Shown: positions 41,180-50,556, counted from the stretch's first letter. The stretch: DNA of 53,724 nt from Streptomyces fumigatiscleroticus (GCF_014647975.1 NZ_BMQF01000033.1:1-53724); one strand, 5' to 3'. The notes: a model not told the origin generated them from the letters alone. Numbers and translations: made by a program.

Positions 41180-41467
41180 TCACCGTTCGTCTCCTGGGAC
41201 GCGCTCGCCCCGGCTGACCGAGATCCGGATGACGTCCTCCAGGCACTCCGTCGCCCTGGTGAGCGCGAAGCGCATCGCCCGCTCACCGGCCTTGGGATCG
41301 GCGAGTACGGCTCTGGATCCTGCGAGCACCTGCTCGCCCGAGGCGAGCTGGGCCGCCTCCACGTCGTCGGCGAGCCGGGACAGGGTGCCGTCGCCGCCGT
41401 CGGAGCTCAGGTAGCAGGGTTTGCCTTCGGGTGTGGTCCAGGGCAGCAGGCGGAGATTCGTGGTCAT
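41180..41467 (-). CDS. small hypothetical protein beside the WhiJ-type regulator
   Basis: A 95-residue soluble protein (MTTNLRLLPWTTPEGKPCYL start). It carries no known domain that I recognise. A strand-rich N-terminus is followed by helices (SRLADDVEAAQLASGEQVLA). Short proteins of this type are common next to XRE/DUF397 clusters in Streptomyces. The ATG overlaps the stop of the upstream small gene as ATGA, so both form one operon divergent from the regulator. Confidence 0.72.
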   Translation of the reverse strand: MTTNLRLLPWTTPEGKPCYLSSDGGDGTLSRLADDVEAAQLASGEQVLAGSRAVLADPKAGERAMRFALTRATECLEDVIRISVSRGERVPGDER

Positions 41468-41793
41468 GCGGAGACCTCCATCCCGTGGATGTGGCGGGGG
41501 CGGGGCCCGACGTCGATGCCGTGGACGGCCGGCCAGAGGGCCTGGCGGCGCCGGCGTTGCAGCTTGCGCTCGCGGCGCTCGTCCGGGGTGAGGAGGTAGG
41601 GCCGTACGAGAGGGGTGTCCCACTCGCGGGGTTGTGCGTCGCGGGTGGCCTTGGCCTGTGGATGTACGGGCGGGGAGCAGGCCGGGGACTGGGCCGGTAC
41701 GGCGACGGATCGGTGCCGCCCTCGGGCGGGCAGCAGCGCCCGCAGGAGGACCAGCAGGACGAACTCGCAGGCTTCGGCGAGGCGTACGCGCAT
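41464..41793 (-). CDS. small hypothetical protein, first gene of the divergent pair
   Basis: A 109-residue protein. An N-terminal hydrophobic helix (EACEFVLLVLLRALLP, about residues 7-22) is followed by a long Pro/Arg-rich disordered stretch with DERRERKLQRRRRQALWP. It may be membrane-associated. The ATG at 41793 is preferred over the in-frame start at 41853. It is coupled to the next gene by ATGA and divergent from the WhiJ-type regulator, whose palindrome lies about 100 bases away. No known family is recognised. Confidence 0.65.
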   Translation of the reverse strand: MRVRLAEACEFVLLVLLRALLPARGRHRSVAVPAQSPACSPPVHPQAKATRDAQPREWDTPLVRPYLLTPDERRERKLQRRRRQALWPAVHGIDVGPRPRHIHGMEVSA

Positions 41794-41885
41794 GTCGGTT
41801 CCCTTCTCGGTGCCGTGACGAGCGGCGATTACGGTTCGTGCTCCGATCGTCACTGGTGGCGCGTACGCTGCGGAAGAGGGTTGGT

Positions 41886-41907
41886 GTTGTCTGGAGCGCC
41901 AGGCAAC
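41886..41907. promoter_or_regulatory. palindromic operator candidate before the WhiJ-type gene
   Basis: GTTGTCTGG-AGCG-CCAGGCAAC, 9-base arms with one mismatch, directly upstream of the GGGGAGGGG ribosome-binding site. The same arms recur perfectly inside the regulator gene at 42287-42307. Confidence 0.7.
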
Positions 41908-41918
41908 GGGGAGGGGTG

Positions 41919-42746
41919 ATGGTGAGCAATGCAGTTGACGGGCAACGGGATTCGGGTCGTGTCGTACTGGGGCAGACGCTCCGGTATCTGCGCGAGAAGG
42001 CTGGGAAGTCGCTGGGGCAGCTGGCCGACGAGATGGGTTACGACAAGAGTTACCTGTACCGGCTGGAAGCGGGTGAACGGCTCTCCAAGGTGACCGTCAT
42101 GGAGGACTTGGACGAGTACTACGGGTGCAGTGACCTGCTCGTAAGCCATTGGAAGGCGGCAAGGCTCGACGCCTTCAGCAACCAGTACAAGCGGTTCATG
42201 GAGTTGGAGGCGACGGCGCGGGTCATTCGGGTCTTCACGCCAGCGGTGCCAGGTCTCCTGCAGACAGAGGAGTTCGCCCGGGAGGTGTTGTCTGGGGGCC
42301 AGACAACGGCTGACGTTGACGAACTGGTGGACGAACAGGTGGCGGCGCGGTTGGGGCGCCAGTACCTGCTACGGCGAAAGCCGGAGCCCAACGTTCGGAT
42401 CATCGTGGACGAGGTTGCACTCCGGCGTCCTGCTGCCAGCGCCGAGACCTGGCGTGAGCAGTTGCTTCATCTGGAGTCGGTCGCGATGTGGCCCAACCTG
42501 ATGCTTCAAGTGCTGCCGTTCTCTGCTGGTGTTCACCACCACATGACGGGGTCACTGACGTTGCTCTGGCAGGACGATGGAAGTGCCGTTGCCTACAAGG
42601 AAGGCAACGGATGCGGTCAGCTGGATGAAACCGCGGATGAAGTCCTGCGGCGCCGACTCTCCTACGATCGGCTCCGCGACCTGGCATTGTCCCCGTCGGA
42701 CTCGCTCGCGTTCATCAGGGGCGTAATGGAGGAGCACGGATCATGA
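41919..42746 (+). CDS. WhiJ-type XRE-family regulator with DUF5753 domain
   Basis: A 275-residue regulator. The N-terminal helix-turn-helix (about residues 16-75) includes LRYLREKAGKSLGQLADEMG and KSYLYRLEAGERLS. A DUF5753 domain follows (about 95-270) with FTPAVPGLLQTEEFAREVL and RLSYDRLRDLALSPSDSL. Proteins of this class, with DUF397 partners, modulate development and antibiotic production in Streptomyces. The start is ATG 41919 or GTG 41922; the GGGGAGG site fits the GTG slightly better. The stop overlaps the first DUF397 gene (ATGA). A palindrome lies before and another inside the gene. Confidence 0.9.
   Translation: MVSNAVDGQRDSGRVVLGQTLRYLREKAGKSLGQLADEMGYDKSYLYRLEAGERLSKVTVMEDLDEYYGCSDLLVSHWKAARLDAFSNQYKRFMELEATARVIRVFTPAVPGLLQTEEFAREVLSGGQTTADVDELVDEQVAARLGRQYLLRRKPEPNVRIIVDEVALRRPAASAETWREQLLHLESVAMWPNLMLQVLPFSAGVHHHMTGSLTLLWQDDGSAVAYKEGNGCGQLDETADEVLRRRLSYDRLRDLALSPSDSLAFIRGVMEEHGS
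42287..42307. promoter_or_regulatory. second palindrome, inside the WhiJ-type gene
   Basis: GTTGTCTGG-GGG-CCAGACAAC is a perfect inverted repeat with 9-base arms, 401 bases downstream of the promoter copy. It uses TTG and TCT codons, uncommon in Streptomyces, suggesting the DNA sequence itself is kept. Confidence 0.7.
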
Positions 42747-42946
42747 CGCACACTTCCGACTTCAGCCACGCAATATGGCGCAAGTCGAGTTACAGCGAGG
42801 GAGGTGCCAACGATTGCGTCGAGGTGGCCGACGGCCACCCCGGCATAGTCACCGTCCGCGACAGCAAGGCGCCCGAGCTGTCGCCGCTGGTTTTCCCTGT
42901 AGCGTCCTGGTGTGCGTTCGTGACACAGGTCAAGGGCCGCAGCTGA
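42743..42946 (+). CDS. DUF397 protein, copy 1
   Basis: A 67-residue DUF397 protein with the family core WRKSSYSEGG, NDCVEVA and VTVRDSKAP followed by a hydrophobic C-terminal segment. DUF397 proteins are small partners that bind the adjacent WhiJ-type regulator and relieve its repression, as shown for whiJ-like pairs. The ATG overlaps the regulator stop, so the pair is coupled. Confidence 0.9.
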   Translation: MTHTSDFSHAIWRKSSYSEGGANDCVEVADGHPGIVTVRDSKAPELSPLVFPVASWCAFVTQVKGRS

Positions 42947-42951
42947 TCGGC

Positions 42952-43173
42952 ATGAAGTACATCCTTGACCTAAGCACCGCCGCCTGGCGCAAGTCGAGCT
43001 ACAGCGACGGGGGAGACAACAACTGCGTCGAGGTCGCCGACGGCTACCCCGGCATAGTCCCCGTCCGTGACAGCAAGATACCGACGGGACGTGTGCTGGT
43101 CTTCTCGGCGTCGTCCTGGTCGGTGTTCGTGGAGGGCGCCAAAGGCGAGGCAGGCGTGAACGCCATCGGGTGA
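42952..43173 (+). CDS. DUF397 protein, copy 2
   Basis: A 73-residue DUF397 protein with the same core (WRKSSYSDGG, NNCVEVADGYPG and VPVRDSKIP), clearly a tandem duplicate of copy 1. It starts 5 bases after the copy 1 stop. The C-terminal half differs more (SSWSVFVEGAKGEAG), so the two may differ in binding. It ends the regulator operon. Confidence 0.88.
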   Translation: MKYILDLSTAAWRKSSYSDGGDNNCVEVADGYPGIVPVRDSKIPTGRVLVFSASSWSVFVEGAKGEAGVNAIG

Positions 43174-43243
43174 GGCGGGCGGGAAACCGGGGCGAGCAGG
43201 TGTGCGATCCGGTCATGGTGGCGGCATGGATTCGACGAACCTC

Positions 43244-44694
43244 CTACGGAATCTCCGGCGGAGCCGTAGGCGCCCCCGGCAGCCGTACCGTGGCGATCGT
43301 GCCGCCGCCCTCCGCGCGGGCCAGGGTGACCTGGCCGCCCGCCTGCTGGACCGTGCGGGCCACGATGGACAGGCCCAGGCCCGAGCCGGGCAGCGCGCGT
43401 GCGCTCGGGGAGCGCCAGAAGCGGTCGAAGACGTGGGGGAGTTCCTCGGCGGGGATGCCGGGGCCGTGGTCGCGGACGGTGAGGACGCCGTCGGCGAGCT
43501 GCACCTCGATCGAGCCGCCCTCCGGGCTGAACTTCACCGCGTTGTCCAGGATGTTGACCACCGCGCGCTCCAGCGCCGACGGTTCCCCGCGTACGTACCA
43601 GGGCTGTACGTCCGCCGTGATCGTCAGCTCCGGGCCGCGCAGCCTCGCCCGGCGCAGGGCCGACTCGACGATGTCCTGCCAGGGCACCACCTGCACCTTG
43701 CCCGCGTGCTGGCCCTGCTCCGGGCGTGACAGTTCCTGAAGGTCGCCGATGAGGGCGGCCAGCTCGGTCATCTGGGCCTTCACCGAGGCCAGCAGCGCCT
43801 TGCGGTCGGCCTCGGGGAGCGGGCGGCCGGTCTCCTCGCTGCGGGTGAGGAGTTCGATGTTGGTCCGCAGGGAGGTCAGGGGCGTACGGAGCTCGTGGCC
43901 GGCGTCCGCGATCAGCTGCTGCTGGAGTTCGCGGGAGTCGGCCAGGGACGACGTCATGGAGTTGAAGGAACGGGAGAGCCGGGCGATCTCGTCGTTGCTG
44001 TCGTCGTCCACCGGGATGCGGATGCCCAGGTCCTCGGTGCGGGCGACGTGCTCGACGGCCTCGGTGAGCTTGTCGACGGGGCGCAGACCGGCACGGGCGA
44101 CCGCCAGACCGGCGGCACCGGCGCCGACGACTCCGATGCCGGAGACGAGCAGGAGGACGAGAGCCAGGTCGTTGAGGGTCTTCTGGGTCTCTTCGAGGGA
44201 GACGCCCACCACCAACGCGGCGTCGGGATAGACCTGGGAGTTGGGACCGAAGCCGACCACGATGGGTGTGGTGCGTACTCGCACCTCTTTGCCGTCCGTG
44301 TCGGTGGTGTCGTGGAAAGAGCGATCGCCCGGCTGGGAATCCGCCGCGACCTTCTTGTCCCGGGCCGTCGCCTTCACCACGCCCGCGGAATCGCTGAAGA
44401 CGCAGGAGGTGCCGTCCGATTGCACCACCTGCACGTAGTAGTCCCTGGGGCGCACCCCGTCGAAGGATTCGGTGACGTCCTTCGGACAGACCGCCAGCAG
44501 TTCCGAGATCTGCGCCTCGGTGAGCTTCAGATCGGCGGAGTTGAGCTGCGCGTCGACCTGTTCGTACAACCGCCCCTGCACGATGAACCAGCACGTCACC
44601 GACACCGCCGCCACCGCGAACGCCACCGCCGCCGCGACCAGCAGGGACAGCCGTGCCCGGATCGGCAGCGCGCGGACCCGGCGTACGACCTGGC

Positions 44695-44698
<4 letters not shown>
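43244..44698 (-). CDS. two-component sensor histidine kinase (MprB-like)
   Basis: A 484-residue membrane kinase. Membrane helices lie near residues 18-40 and 178-200, flanking a sensor domain with two Cys (AVCPKD and SCVFSDS). A HAMP linker (about 200-255) is followed by the phospho-acceptor His in ADAGHELRTPLTSL near 270. The ATP domain has NILDNAVKFS, DHGPGIP and SGLGLSIV. The GTG start overlaps the response-regulator stop (GTGA). It resembles MprB/CseC-type envelope-stress kinases. Its proximity to the HtrA-like gene suggests a shared envelope role. Confidence 0.9.
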
Positions 44699-45429
<731 letters not shown>

Positions 45430-45540
45430 GGGCTCGGGATTCCTCGGGTGCGATGGGACGTGGGGCTCTTCAGCGTCGCACGTTTCCCGGTGGGCGGGGA
45501 AAGGGCCGGGCACGACCGGGGACGGGCGCGGCAGCGCGGC

Positions 45541-45720
45541 TCAGCCGCGGACCGCGGTACGGCGCCGGGCGCGCGCGGCCGTGGCGCGGCGGGCGGCGGT
45601 GCGGGGCGCCAGCTCCGGCGCCCGGGTCACCGGGGCGTGCAGCTCGGCGGCGACCCGGAGGGCCAGCGCGAACCCGGCCGGATCGGCGCCGGGCACCTCG
45701 TGCGCAACCTGCTTGATCAT
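45541..45720 (-). CDS. small Arg/Ala-rich protein downstream of the HtrA-like gene
   Basis: A 59-residue protein with a strong GAAGGAGT ribosome-binding site 5 bases before the ATG. The N-terminal half (IKQVAHEVPGADPAGFALAL, then RVAAELHAP) looks helical. The C-terminal half is a basic run (ARRATAARARRRTAVRG). It begins 37 bases after the protease gene on the same strand. No known family is recognised. The good ribosome-binding site and spacing argue for a real gene. A nucleic-acid or membrane-surface interaction is conceivable from charge only. Confidence 0.7.
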   Translation of the reverse strand: MIKQVAHEVPGADPAGFALALRVAAELHAPVTRAPELAPRTAARRATAARARRRTAVRG

Positions 45721-45757
45721 GTCGTACTCCTTCACCGGTGCCCGCGCGGGCGACCGC

Positions 45758-46939
45758 TCAGTCGGTGGAGCCCGCCCGCAGCTTGGCCAGGTCGGACTTG
45801 ACGGTGTTGATGGGGATGGCGAAGCCGAGGCCGACACTGCCCGCGTCGGACGAGGACGACCCGGAGCCGGAGGCGGAGTACATCGCGGAGTTGATGCCGA
45901 TGATGTTGCCGGCCATGTCGATCAGCGCGCCGCCGGAGTTGCCCGGGTTGAGCGAGGCGTCGGTCTGGATCGCCTTGTACGTCGTCGTGGACGAGCCGGT
46001 GTCGCCGTTGAACTGCTGGCCGCCGAACTCGAACGGCCAGCCGCCGCCGCCCTGCTGCTGTTGCTGCTGGCCCTGGCTCTCGTCGGTGGAGACGGTCACG
46101 TCACGGTTGAGGGCGGAGACGATGCCGCTGGTGACGGTGCCGGTCAGGCCCTCGGGGGAGCCGATCGCCACCACCTGGTCGCCGACCTGCACACCGGCGG
46201 AGTCGCCGAGGGTGGCCGCCTGGAGACCGGAGGCGTTCTCCAGCTTGATCAGGGCCAGGTCCTTGGCGCTGTCGGTGCCGACGACCTCGGCGGTGTACTC
46301 CTTGCCGTCGCTGGTCTCGACCTTGATCTGCGAGGCGCCGGAGATGACGTGGTTGTTGGTGACGATCTCGCCGTCGCTGGTGATGATCACGCCGGAGCCG
46401 GTGGAGGAACCGGCGTTGGAGGTGGCGCTGATCTCGACGATGCTCGGGCTGACCGCCTTGGCGACCCCGGCGACCGTGCCCTTCTGGCTGGAGGGCACCA
46501 CGCTGGTGCTGGTGGAGCTGGAGGTGACGGTGTCGTTGCCGGTCAGCTCCTGGATGCCGTACGCCGTACCGCCGCCGATGGCCGCCGCGACGATCGCCAC
46601 CGCCGCCAGCAGGGCGAAGGGGCCACGGGCCCGCTTCTTCGCGGGGGCGGGGGACTCCGGCGCGGGGGCGGCGGGGAGCAGTGCGGTGGCCGTACCGCCG
46701 CCGCCGTGACCGTCGCCGCTGCCGTCACCGGCGCTCGTCTGCGCCGGCCAGACGGTGGTGCCCGGCTCGACGGCGACCGGCTGGGCGGCGACCGGCTGGG
46801 CCGGCGGCTGCGCCGGCGGGGGCGGCCACTCGGGGTTCACAGGAGTGGAGCCGGGGGTGGAGGCGTGCTGCTGGGCGCCCTGGTAGGGGTGGTCGTACGC
46901 GCTGTCGTACTCGCCGCTGCGGCGGAAGCTCTCGGTCAT
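45758..46939 (-). CDS. membrane-anchored trypsin-like (HtrA-type) serine protease
   Basis: A 393-residue protease. A Pro/Gln/Gly-rich cytoplasmic N-terminus (1-103) precedes one membrane helix (about 107-128). The extracellular protease domain carries the triad His197 (TNNHVI), Asp227 (KDLALIKL) and Ser335 (NPGNSGGAL). A QQQQQQGGGG loop lies near 290-300. Unlike most HtrA proteins, no PDZ domain follows; the chain ends soon after VGLGFAIPINTV. The ATG at 46939 is the family-like start. It is followed by a 59-codon gene. Confidence 0.92.
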   Translation of the reverse strand: MTESFRRSGEYDSAYDHPYQGAQQHASTPGSTPVNPEWPPPPAQPPAQPVAAQPVAVEPGTTVWPAQTSAGDGSGDGHGGGGTATALLPAAPAPESPAPAKKRARGPFALLAAVAIVAAAIGGGTAYGIQELTGNDTVTSSSTSTSVVPSSQKGTVAGVAKAVSPSIVEISATSNAGSSTGSGVIITSDGEIVTNNHVISGASQIKVETSDGKEYTAEVVGTDSAKDLALIKLENASGLQAATLGDSAGVQVGDQVVAIGSPEGLTGTVTSGIVSALNRDVTVSTDESQGQQQQQQGGGGWPFEFGGQQFNGDTGSSTTTYKAIQTDASLNPGNSGGALIDMAGNIIGINSAMYSASGSGSSSSDAGSVGLGFAIPINTVKSDLAKLRAGSTD

Positions 46940-47110
46940 GTACACGAGCTTGTCCGCCGTCGATGAGAGCCTCCTGAGTGCTCCCTGAGAAGCCCGGCAG
47001 AACATCGTTTGCCCGATATAAGCCCGTTCTCGGGGCTTGACGGACCCTCTCAGCCGGGTCTCATGAACCAAGCCGCCGGCAGGCGACGAGACAGGCCGCC
47101 GGCGGGTGGA

Positions 47111-48151
47111 CTAGGGAGCGGGCGGCGGTCCGTCACAGCCGCAGGACCTGCGTACCACCAGCCGCGACGGGAACACCTTCAGCCGCTCCCGCCGTGAGCC
47201 CGCCACCCGCAGTCCGTCGTCCAGGACGAGGTCCACGGCGGCCCGCGCCATCGCCGAGCGGTCCGAGGCGACCGTCGTCAGCGGCGGGTCGGCCAGCGCC
47301 GCCTCCTTGATGTCGTCGAAGCCGGCCACCCCCAGCTCGCCCGGCACGTCGATGCGCAGCTCGCGCGCCGCGCGCAGCAGGCCGATCGCCTGGTCGTCGG
47401 TGGAGCAGAAGATCGCCGGCGGACGGTCGGGCCCGGCGAGGACCTCCAGGGCGACCTTGTAGGCGTCGTAGCGGTTGTACGGGGCCTCGAACAGCCGGCC
47501 CTCGGTGGGCAGGCCCGCCTCGGCCATGGCGCGGCGCCAGCCCTCGACATGGTCGGAGACCGGGTCGCCGACCGCCGGGGTCTCGGCGGTGCCGCCCATA
47601 CAGGCGACGTAGTCGTAGCCGTGCTCCAGGAGATGGCGGACGGCGAGCTGGGCGCCGCCCAGGTCGTCGGTGACGACGGCGACGTCGTCGATGGCCTCGG
47701 GGCGTTCGTGCAGCAGCACCACGCGGGCGTCCCAGGCCTCGATCTCGGCGGCGGCCAGGTCGTTCAGGGCGTGGCTGACCAGGATCAGGCCCGAGACCCG
47801 CATGCCGAGGAAGGCCCGCAGATAGTGGACCTCGCGCTCGCCGACGTAGTCGGAGTTGCCGACCAGGACCATCTTGCCGCGCTCCGACGCGGCCCACTCG
47901 ACCGCGTGGGCCATCTCCGCGAAGAACGGCTGGCGCGCGTCCGGCACGATCAGGCCTATGAGGTCGGTGCGGCGCGAGGCCATCGCCTGGGCGACCCGGT
48001 CGGGCCGGTACCCCAGCTCCTTGATCGCGGCGAGGACACGCTCGCGCGTGGCCGGGGCGACCGGCCGGGGTCCGTTGTTGATGACATAGCTGACCACGGC
48101 GGTGGAAGTCCCCGCCAGCCGCGCCACATCGTCCCGAGTCACCTTGGCCAC
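47111..48151 (-). CDS. LacI-family transcriptional regulator
   Basis: A 346-residue regulator. The N-terminal LacI helix-turn-helix is VTRDDVARLAGTSTAVVSYV with hinge RPDRVAQAMASRRTDLIGLI. The periplasmic-binding-like sensor domain (about 60-335) includes FCSTDDQAIGLLRAARE and VAGFDDIKEAALADPPLTTV. It ends with a CGC pair. The effector sugar or nucleoside is unknown. No sugar operon is adjacent. It lies on the same strand as, and upstream of, the HtrA-like gene, but 171 bases separate them. Confidence 0.92.
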   Translation of the reverse strand: MAKVTRDDVARLAGTSTAVVSYVINNGPRPVAPATRERVLAAIKELGYRPDRVAQAMASRRTDLIGLIVPDARQPFFAEMAHAVEWAASERGKMVLVGNSDYVGEREVHYLRAFLGMRVSGLILVSHALNDLAAAEIEAWDARVVLLHERPEAIDDVAVVTDDLGGAQLAVRHLLEHGYDYVACMGGTAETPAVGDPVSDHVEGWRRAMAEAGLPTEGRLFEAPYNRYDAYKVALEVLAGPDRPPAIFCSTDDQAIGLLRAARELRIDVPGELGVAGFDDIKEAALADPPLTTVASDRSAMARAAVDLVLDDGLRVAGSRRERLKVFPSRLVVRRSCGCDGPPPAP

Positions 48152-48208
48152 GCGCGGAGTCTACGCGGATGGACCCGCCCTGGGCAGGGCCTATCAGAGC
48201 TTGGTCAG

Positions 48209-48251
48209 GTGCGGTCCGGTCCGATCCGGTTCGGTCCGGCCCGGTCCGCAC
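48209..48251 (-). terminator. terminator-like hairpin after glnR
   Basis: A low-complexity segment of repeated (T/A)CCGG(T/A) words bounded by GTGCGG and CCGCAC, able to fold on itself. It starts 39 bases after the glnR stop and lies before lacI, so it probably ends the glnR transcript. Confidence 0.5.
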
Positions 48252-48289
48252 TTCTGCTGTGCGCGGGAAATGCCCCGCCCGGTAGAGCG

Positions 48290-49069
48290 CTATGCCTCGG
48301 CGCGGACCTCGGCCACGGCCGGGGCGGCGGTCTCGCCCGCGCCCTCCGGCTTCGCCCGGTCCGCCGAGGCCTTGGCCTCCTCGGCGGCGCGCTCGACCTT
48401 CTCGGGGGTGACGAACCGATAGCCGACGTTGCGGACGGTGCCGATCAGCGACTCGTGCTCGGGGCCGAGCTTGGCGCGCAGGCGCCGTACGTGGACGTCG
48501 ACGGTGCGCGTGCCGCCGAAGTAGTCGTAGCCCCAGACCTCCTGGAGCAGCTGGGCGCGGGTGAAGACGCGGCCCGGATGCTGCGCGAGGTACTTCAGCA
48601 GCTCGAACTCCTTGAAGGTCAGGTCCAGGACCCGGCCCTTGAGCTTGGCGCTGTAGGTCGCCTCGTCGACGGAGAGGTCGCCGTTGCGGATCTCCATGGG
48701 GGAGTCGTCGTTGACGATCTGCTGGCGGCCCATGGCCAGCCGCAGCCGGGCCTCGACCTCCGCCGGGCCGGCGGTGTCCAGCAGGACGTCGTCGATGCCC
48801 CAGTCGGCGGTGACGGCGGCGAGGCCGCCCTCGGTGACGACCAGGACGAGGGGGCAGCCGGGCCCGGTGGAGCGCAGCAGCTGGCACAGGCTGCGGACCT
48901 GGGGGAGGTCACGCCGCCCGTCGATGAGGATGACGTCGGCACCGGGGGTGTCGACGAGGGCCGGGCCCTCCGCCGGAGCCACCCGCACGTTGTGCAGCAG
49001 CAGGCCGAGAGCGGGAAGCACCTCCGTCGACGGCTGGAGGGCGTTGGTCAGGAGCAGCAGAGAACTCAT
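48290..49069 (-). CDS. glnR: nitrogen regulator GlnR
   Basis: A 259-residue OmpR-type orphan regulator. The receiver-like domain (about 1-115) keeps an Asp in VILIDGRRD (Asp50) but lacks the acidic pair at the N-terminus, as in known GlnR proteins that act unphosphorylated. The winged helix (about 128-222) includes TFKEFELLKYLAQHPGRVFT and VWGYDYFGGTRTVDVHVRRL. A disordered Ala/Glu tail follows. It controls nitrogen-assimilation genes such as glnA and amtB elsewhere in the genome. No kinase gene is adjacent. The ATG at 49069 is the conserved start. Confidence 0.93.
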   Translation of the reverse strand: MSSLLLLTNALQPSTEVLPALGLLLHNVRVAPAEGPALVDTPGADVILIDGRRDLPQVRSLCQLLRSTGPGCPLVLVVTEGGLAAVTADWGIDDVLLDTAGPAEVEARLRLAMGRQQIVNDDSPMEIRNGDLSVDEATYSAKLKGRVLDLTFKEFELLKYLAQHPGRVFTRAQLLQEVWGYDYFGGTRTVDVHVRRLRAKLGPEHESLIGTVRNVGYRFVTPEKVERAAEEAKASADRAKPEGAGETAAPAVAEVRAEA

Positions 49070-49344
49070 CGCACCCCACCTGCCCGAGTCGTCATCACTT
49101 CGTGCACGGTTCGCTCGCCCATAACGTCTGGTTCCTCCTCGGTCCCTGCGAGGACGTTCTGCGGCACTGCTTCGTACGGTGCGAGTCCCGCGCCCCTGGG
49201 ACCCGCCGCGGCCCCGAGAAGCCGCTATGCGTTCGACGGCCCCGTACACCTGCGGTTTCCCGCTTCGTATACAACGCTTCCGAAAGCACAAAAGGACCCG
49301 GGGGCTACGCTGCCCGAGTCCTTCTGGGCACGAGAATAGCCGAC

Positions 49345-50241
49345 ATGAGGTCCGATCCGGCAGGTCATGTGGTCCGTTCCACCGTTCGTCCGCACTCCGA
49401 GACGCGCCCACGTGCACGAATGCGGACGTTTGTGCATACGGCCGACGGAGTGAGCATCGATCTTGTATACGATCCGGGTGCGGCCGTATACGACTCCTCC
49501 GCGGACCCCTCCGCTTCACCCTCCGGCGACCTGGTGTTCGTGATCGCGCACGGTTTCACGGGTGACGTCGACCGCCCGCACGTCCGGCGGATAGCGGCGG
49601 CGTTCGCGCAGTACGGAGCCGTGGTCACCTTCTCCTTCCGGGGCCACGGCGCCTCCGGCGGGCGGTCGACGGTCGGCGACCGCGAGGTGCTCGACCTGGC
49701 CGCGGCGGTCGCCTGGGCCCGCGGCCGCGGGCACGCGCGCGTGGCCACCGTCGGGTTCTCCATGGGCGGTTCGGTGGTGCTCCGGCACGCCGCCCTGTAC
49801 GGGCCGAACCCTCCGGCACAGGAGCGGGCGCACGAGGGGCGCACGGAAGCGGGCTCCGACATGGTGGTGTCCGTGAGCGCTCCCGCCCGCTGGTACTACC
49901 GGGGCACGGCGCCGATGCGCAGACTGCACTGGCTGGTGACGCGTCCCGAGGGCCGGCTGGTGGGCCGCTACGGCTTCCGTACCCGTATCCACCACCGGGA
50001 CTGGGACCCCGTGCCGCTCTCGCCGGTGGAGGCGGTGCCGAGGATCGCCCCGGTCCCGCTGCTGATCGTCCACGGCGACAGCGACGGCTACTTCCCCGTC
50101 GACCACCCCCGGATGCTGGCCGCGGCCGCCGGTGACCACGGCGAACTCTGGCTGGAGCCCGGCATGGGCCATGCCGAGCACGCGACCGGTGAGGAGCTGC
50201 TGAGCAGGATCGGTGACTGGGCTGTGTCCCGGGCGGGCTAG
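49345..50241 (+). CDS. alpha/beta hydrolase
   Basis: A 298-residue alpha/beta hydrolase. The oxyanion motif is AHGFTGD, the nucleophile Ser is in VGFSMGGSVV, the acid Asp in VHGDSDGYFP and the catalytic His near GMGHAEHATG. There is no signal peptide. Substrate is unknown; related proteins hydrolyse lipids or esters. The start is ATG 49345 or ATG 49420 (MRTFVHTADG); neither has a strong ribosome-binding site and the domain begins only after the second. It is divergent from glnR. Confidence 0.87.
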   Translation: MRSDPAGHVVRSTVRPHSETRPRARMRTFVHTADGVSIDLVYDPGAAVYDSSADPSASPSGDLVFVIAHGFTGDVDRPHVRRIAAAFAQYGAVVTFSFRGHGASGGRSTVGDREVLDLAAAVAWARGRGHARVATVGFSMGGSVVLRHAALYGPNPPAQERAHEGRTEAGSDMVVSVSAPARWYYRGTAPMRRLHWLVTRPEGRLVGRYGFRTRIHHRDWDPVPLSPVEAVPRIAPVPLLIVHGDSDGYFPVDHPRMLAAAAGDHGELWLEPGMGHAEHATGEELLSRIGDWAVSRAG

Positions 50242-50298
50242 CCTGACGGTGTCATGGCCGACTGGACCTCAGCCGGCTTCGTGGACTCGAGGGACGAG

Positions 50299-50553
50299 AT
50301 GGCAAAGGTCACGGTGCGCTACTGGGCGGCCGCGAAGGCCGCGGCGGGGACGGCCGAGGAGCCGTACGAGGCGGCCACGCTCGCGGAGGCGCTCGACGCG
50401 GTGCGCGAGCGGCACCCCGGTGAACTCACGCGTGTGCTGCGGCGGTGCTCGTTCCTCGTCGACGGCGACCCCGTGGGCACGCGCCCGCATGAGACCGTAC
50501 GACTGGCCGACGGCGGCACGGTCGAGGTGCTCCCGCCGTTCGCAGGAGGGTGA
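50299..50553 (+). CDS. MoaD/ThiS-like sulfur-carrier protein
   Basis: An 84-residue ubiquitin-fold protein ending in PPFAGG. The C-terminal Gly-Gly is the site where MoaD/ThiS proteins are adenylated and converted to thiocarboxylate. Such carriers supply sulfur for molybdopterin, thiamine or cysteine synthesis. The ATG at 50299 is chosen because GAGGG lies 6 bases upstream; the ATG at 50254 has none. It lies 3 bases before the next gene, and a sulfurtransferase gene is 2.7 kb downstream, which fits a sulfur-handling role. Confidence 0.88.
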   Translation: MAKVTVRYWAAAKAAAGTAEEPYEAATLAEALDAVRERHPGELTRVLRRCSFLVDGDPVGTRPHETVRLADGGTVEVLPPFAGG

Positions 50554-50556
50554 GCG

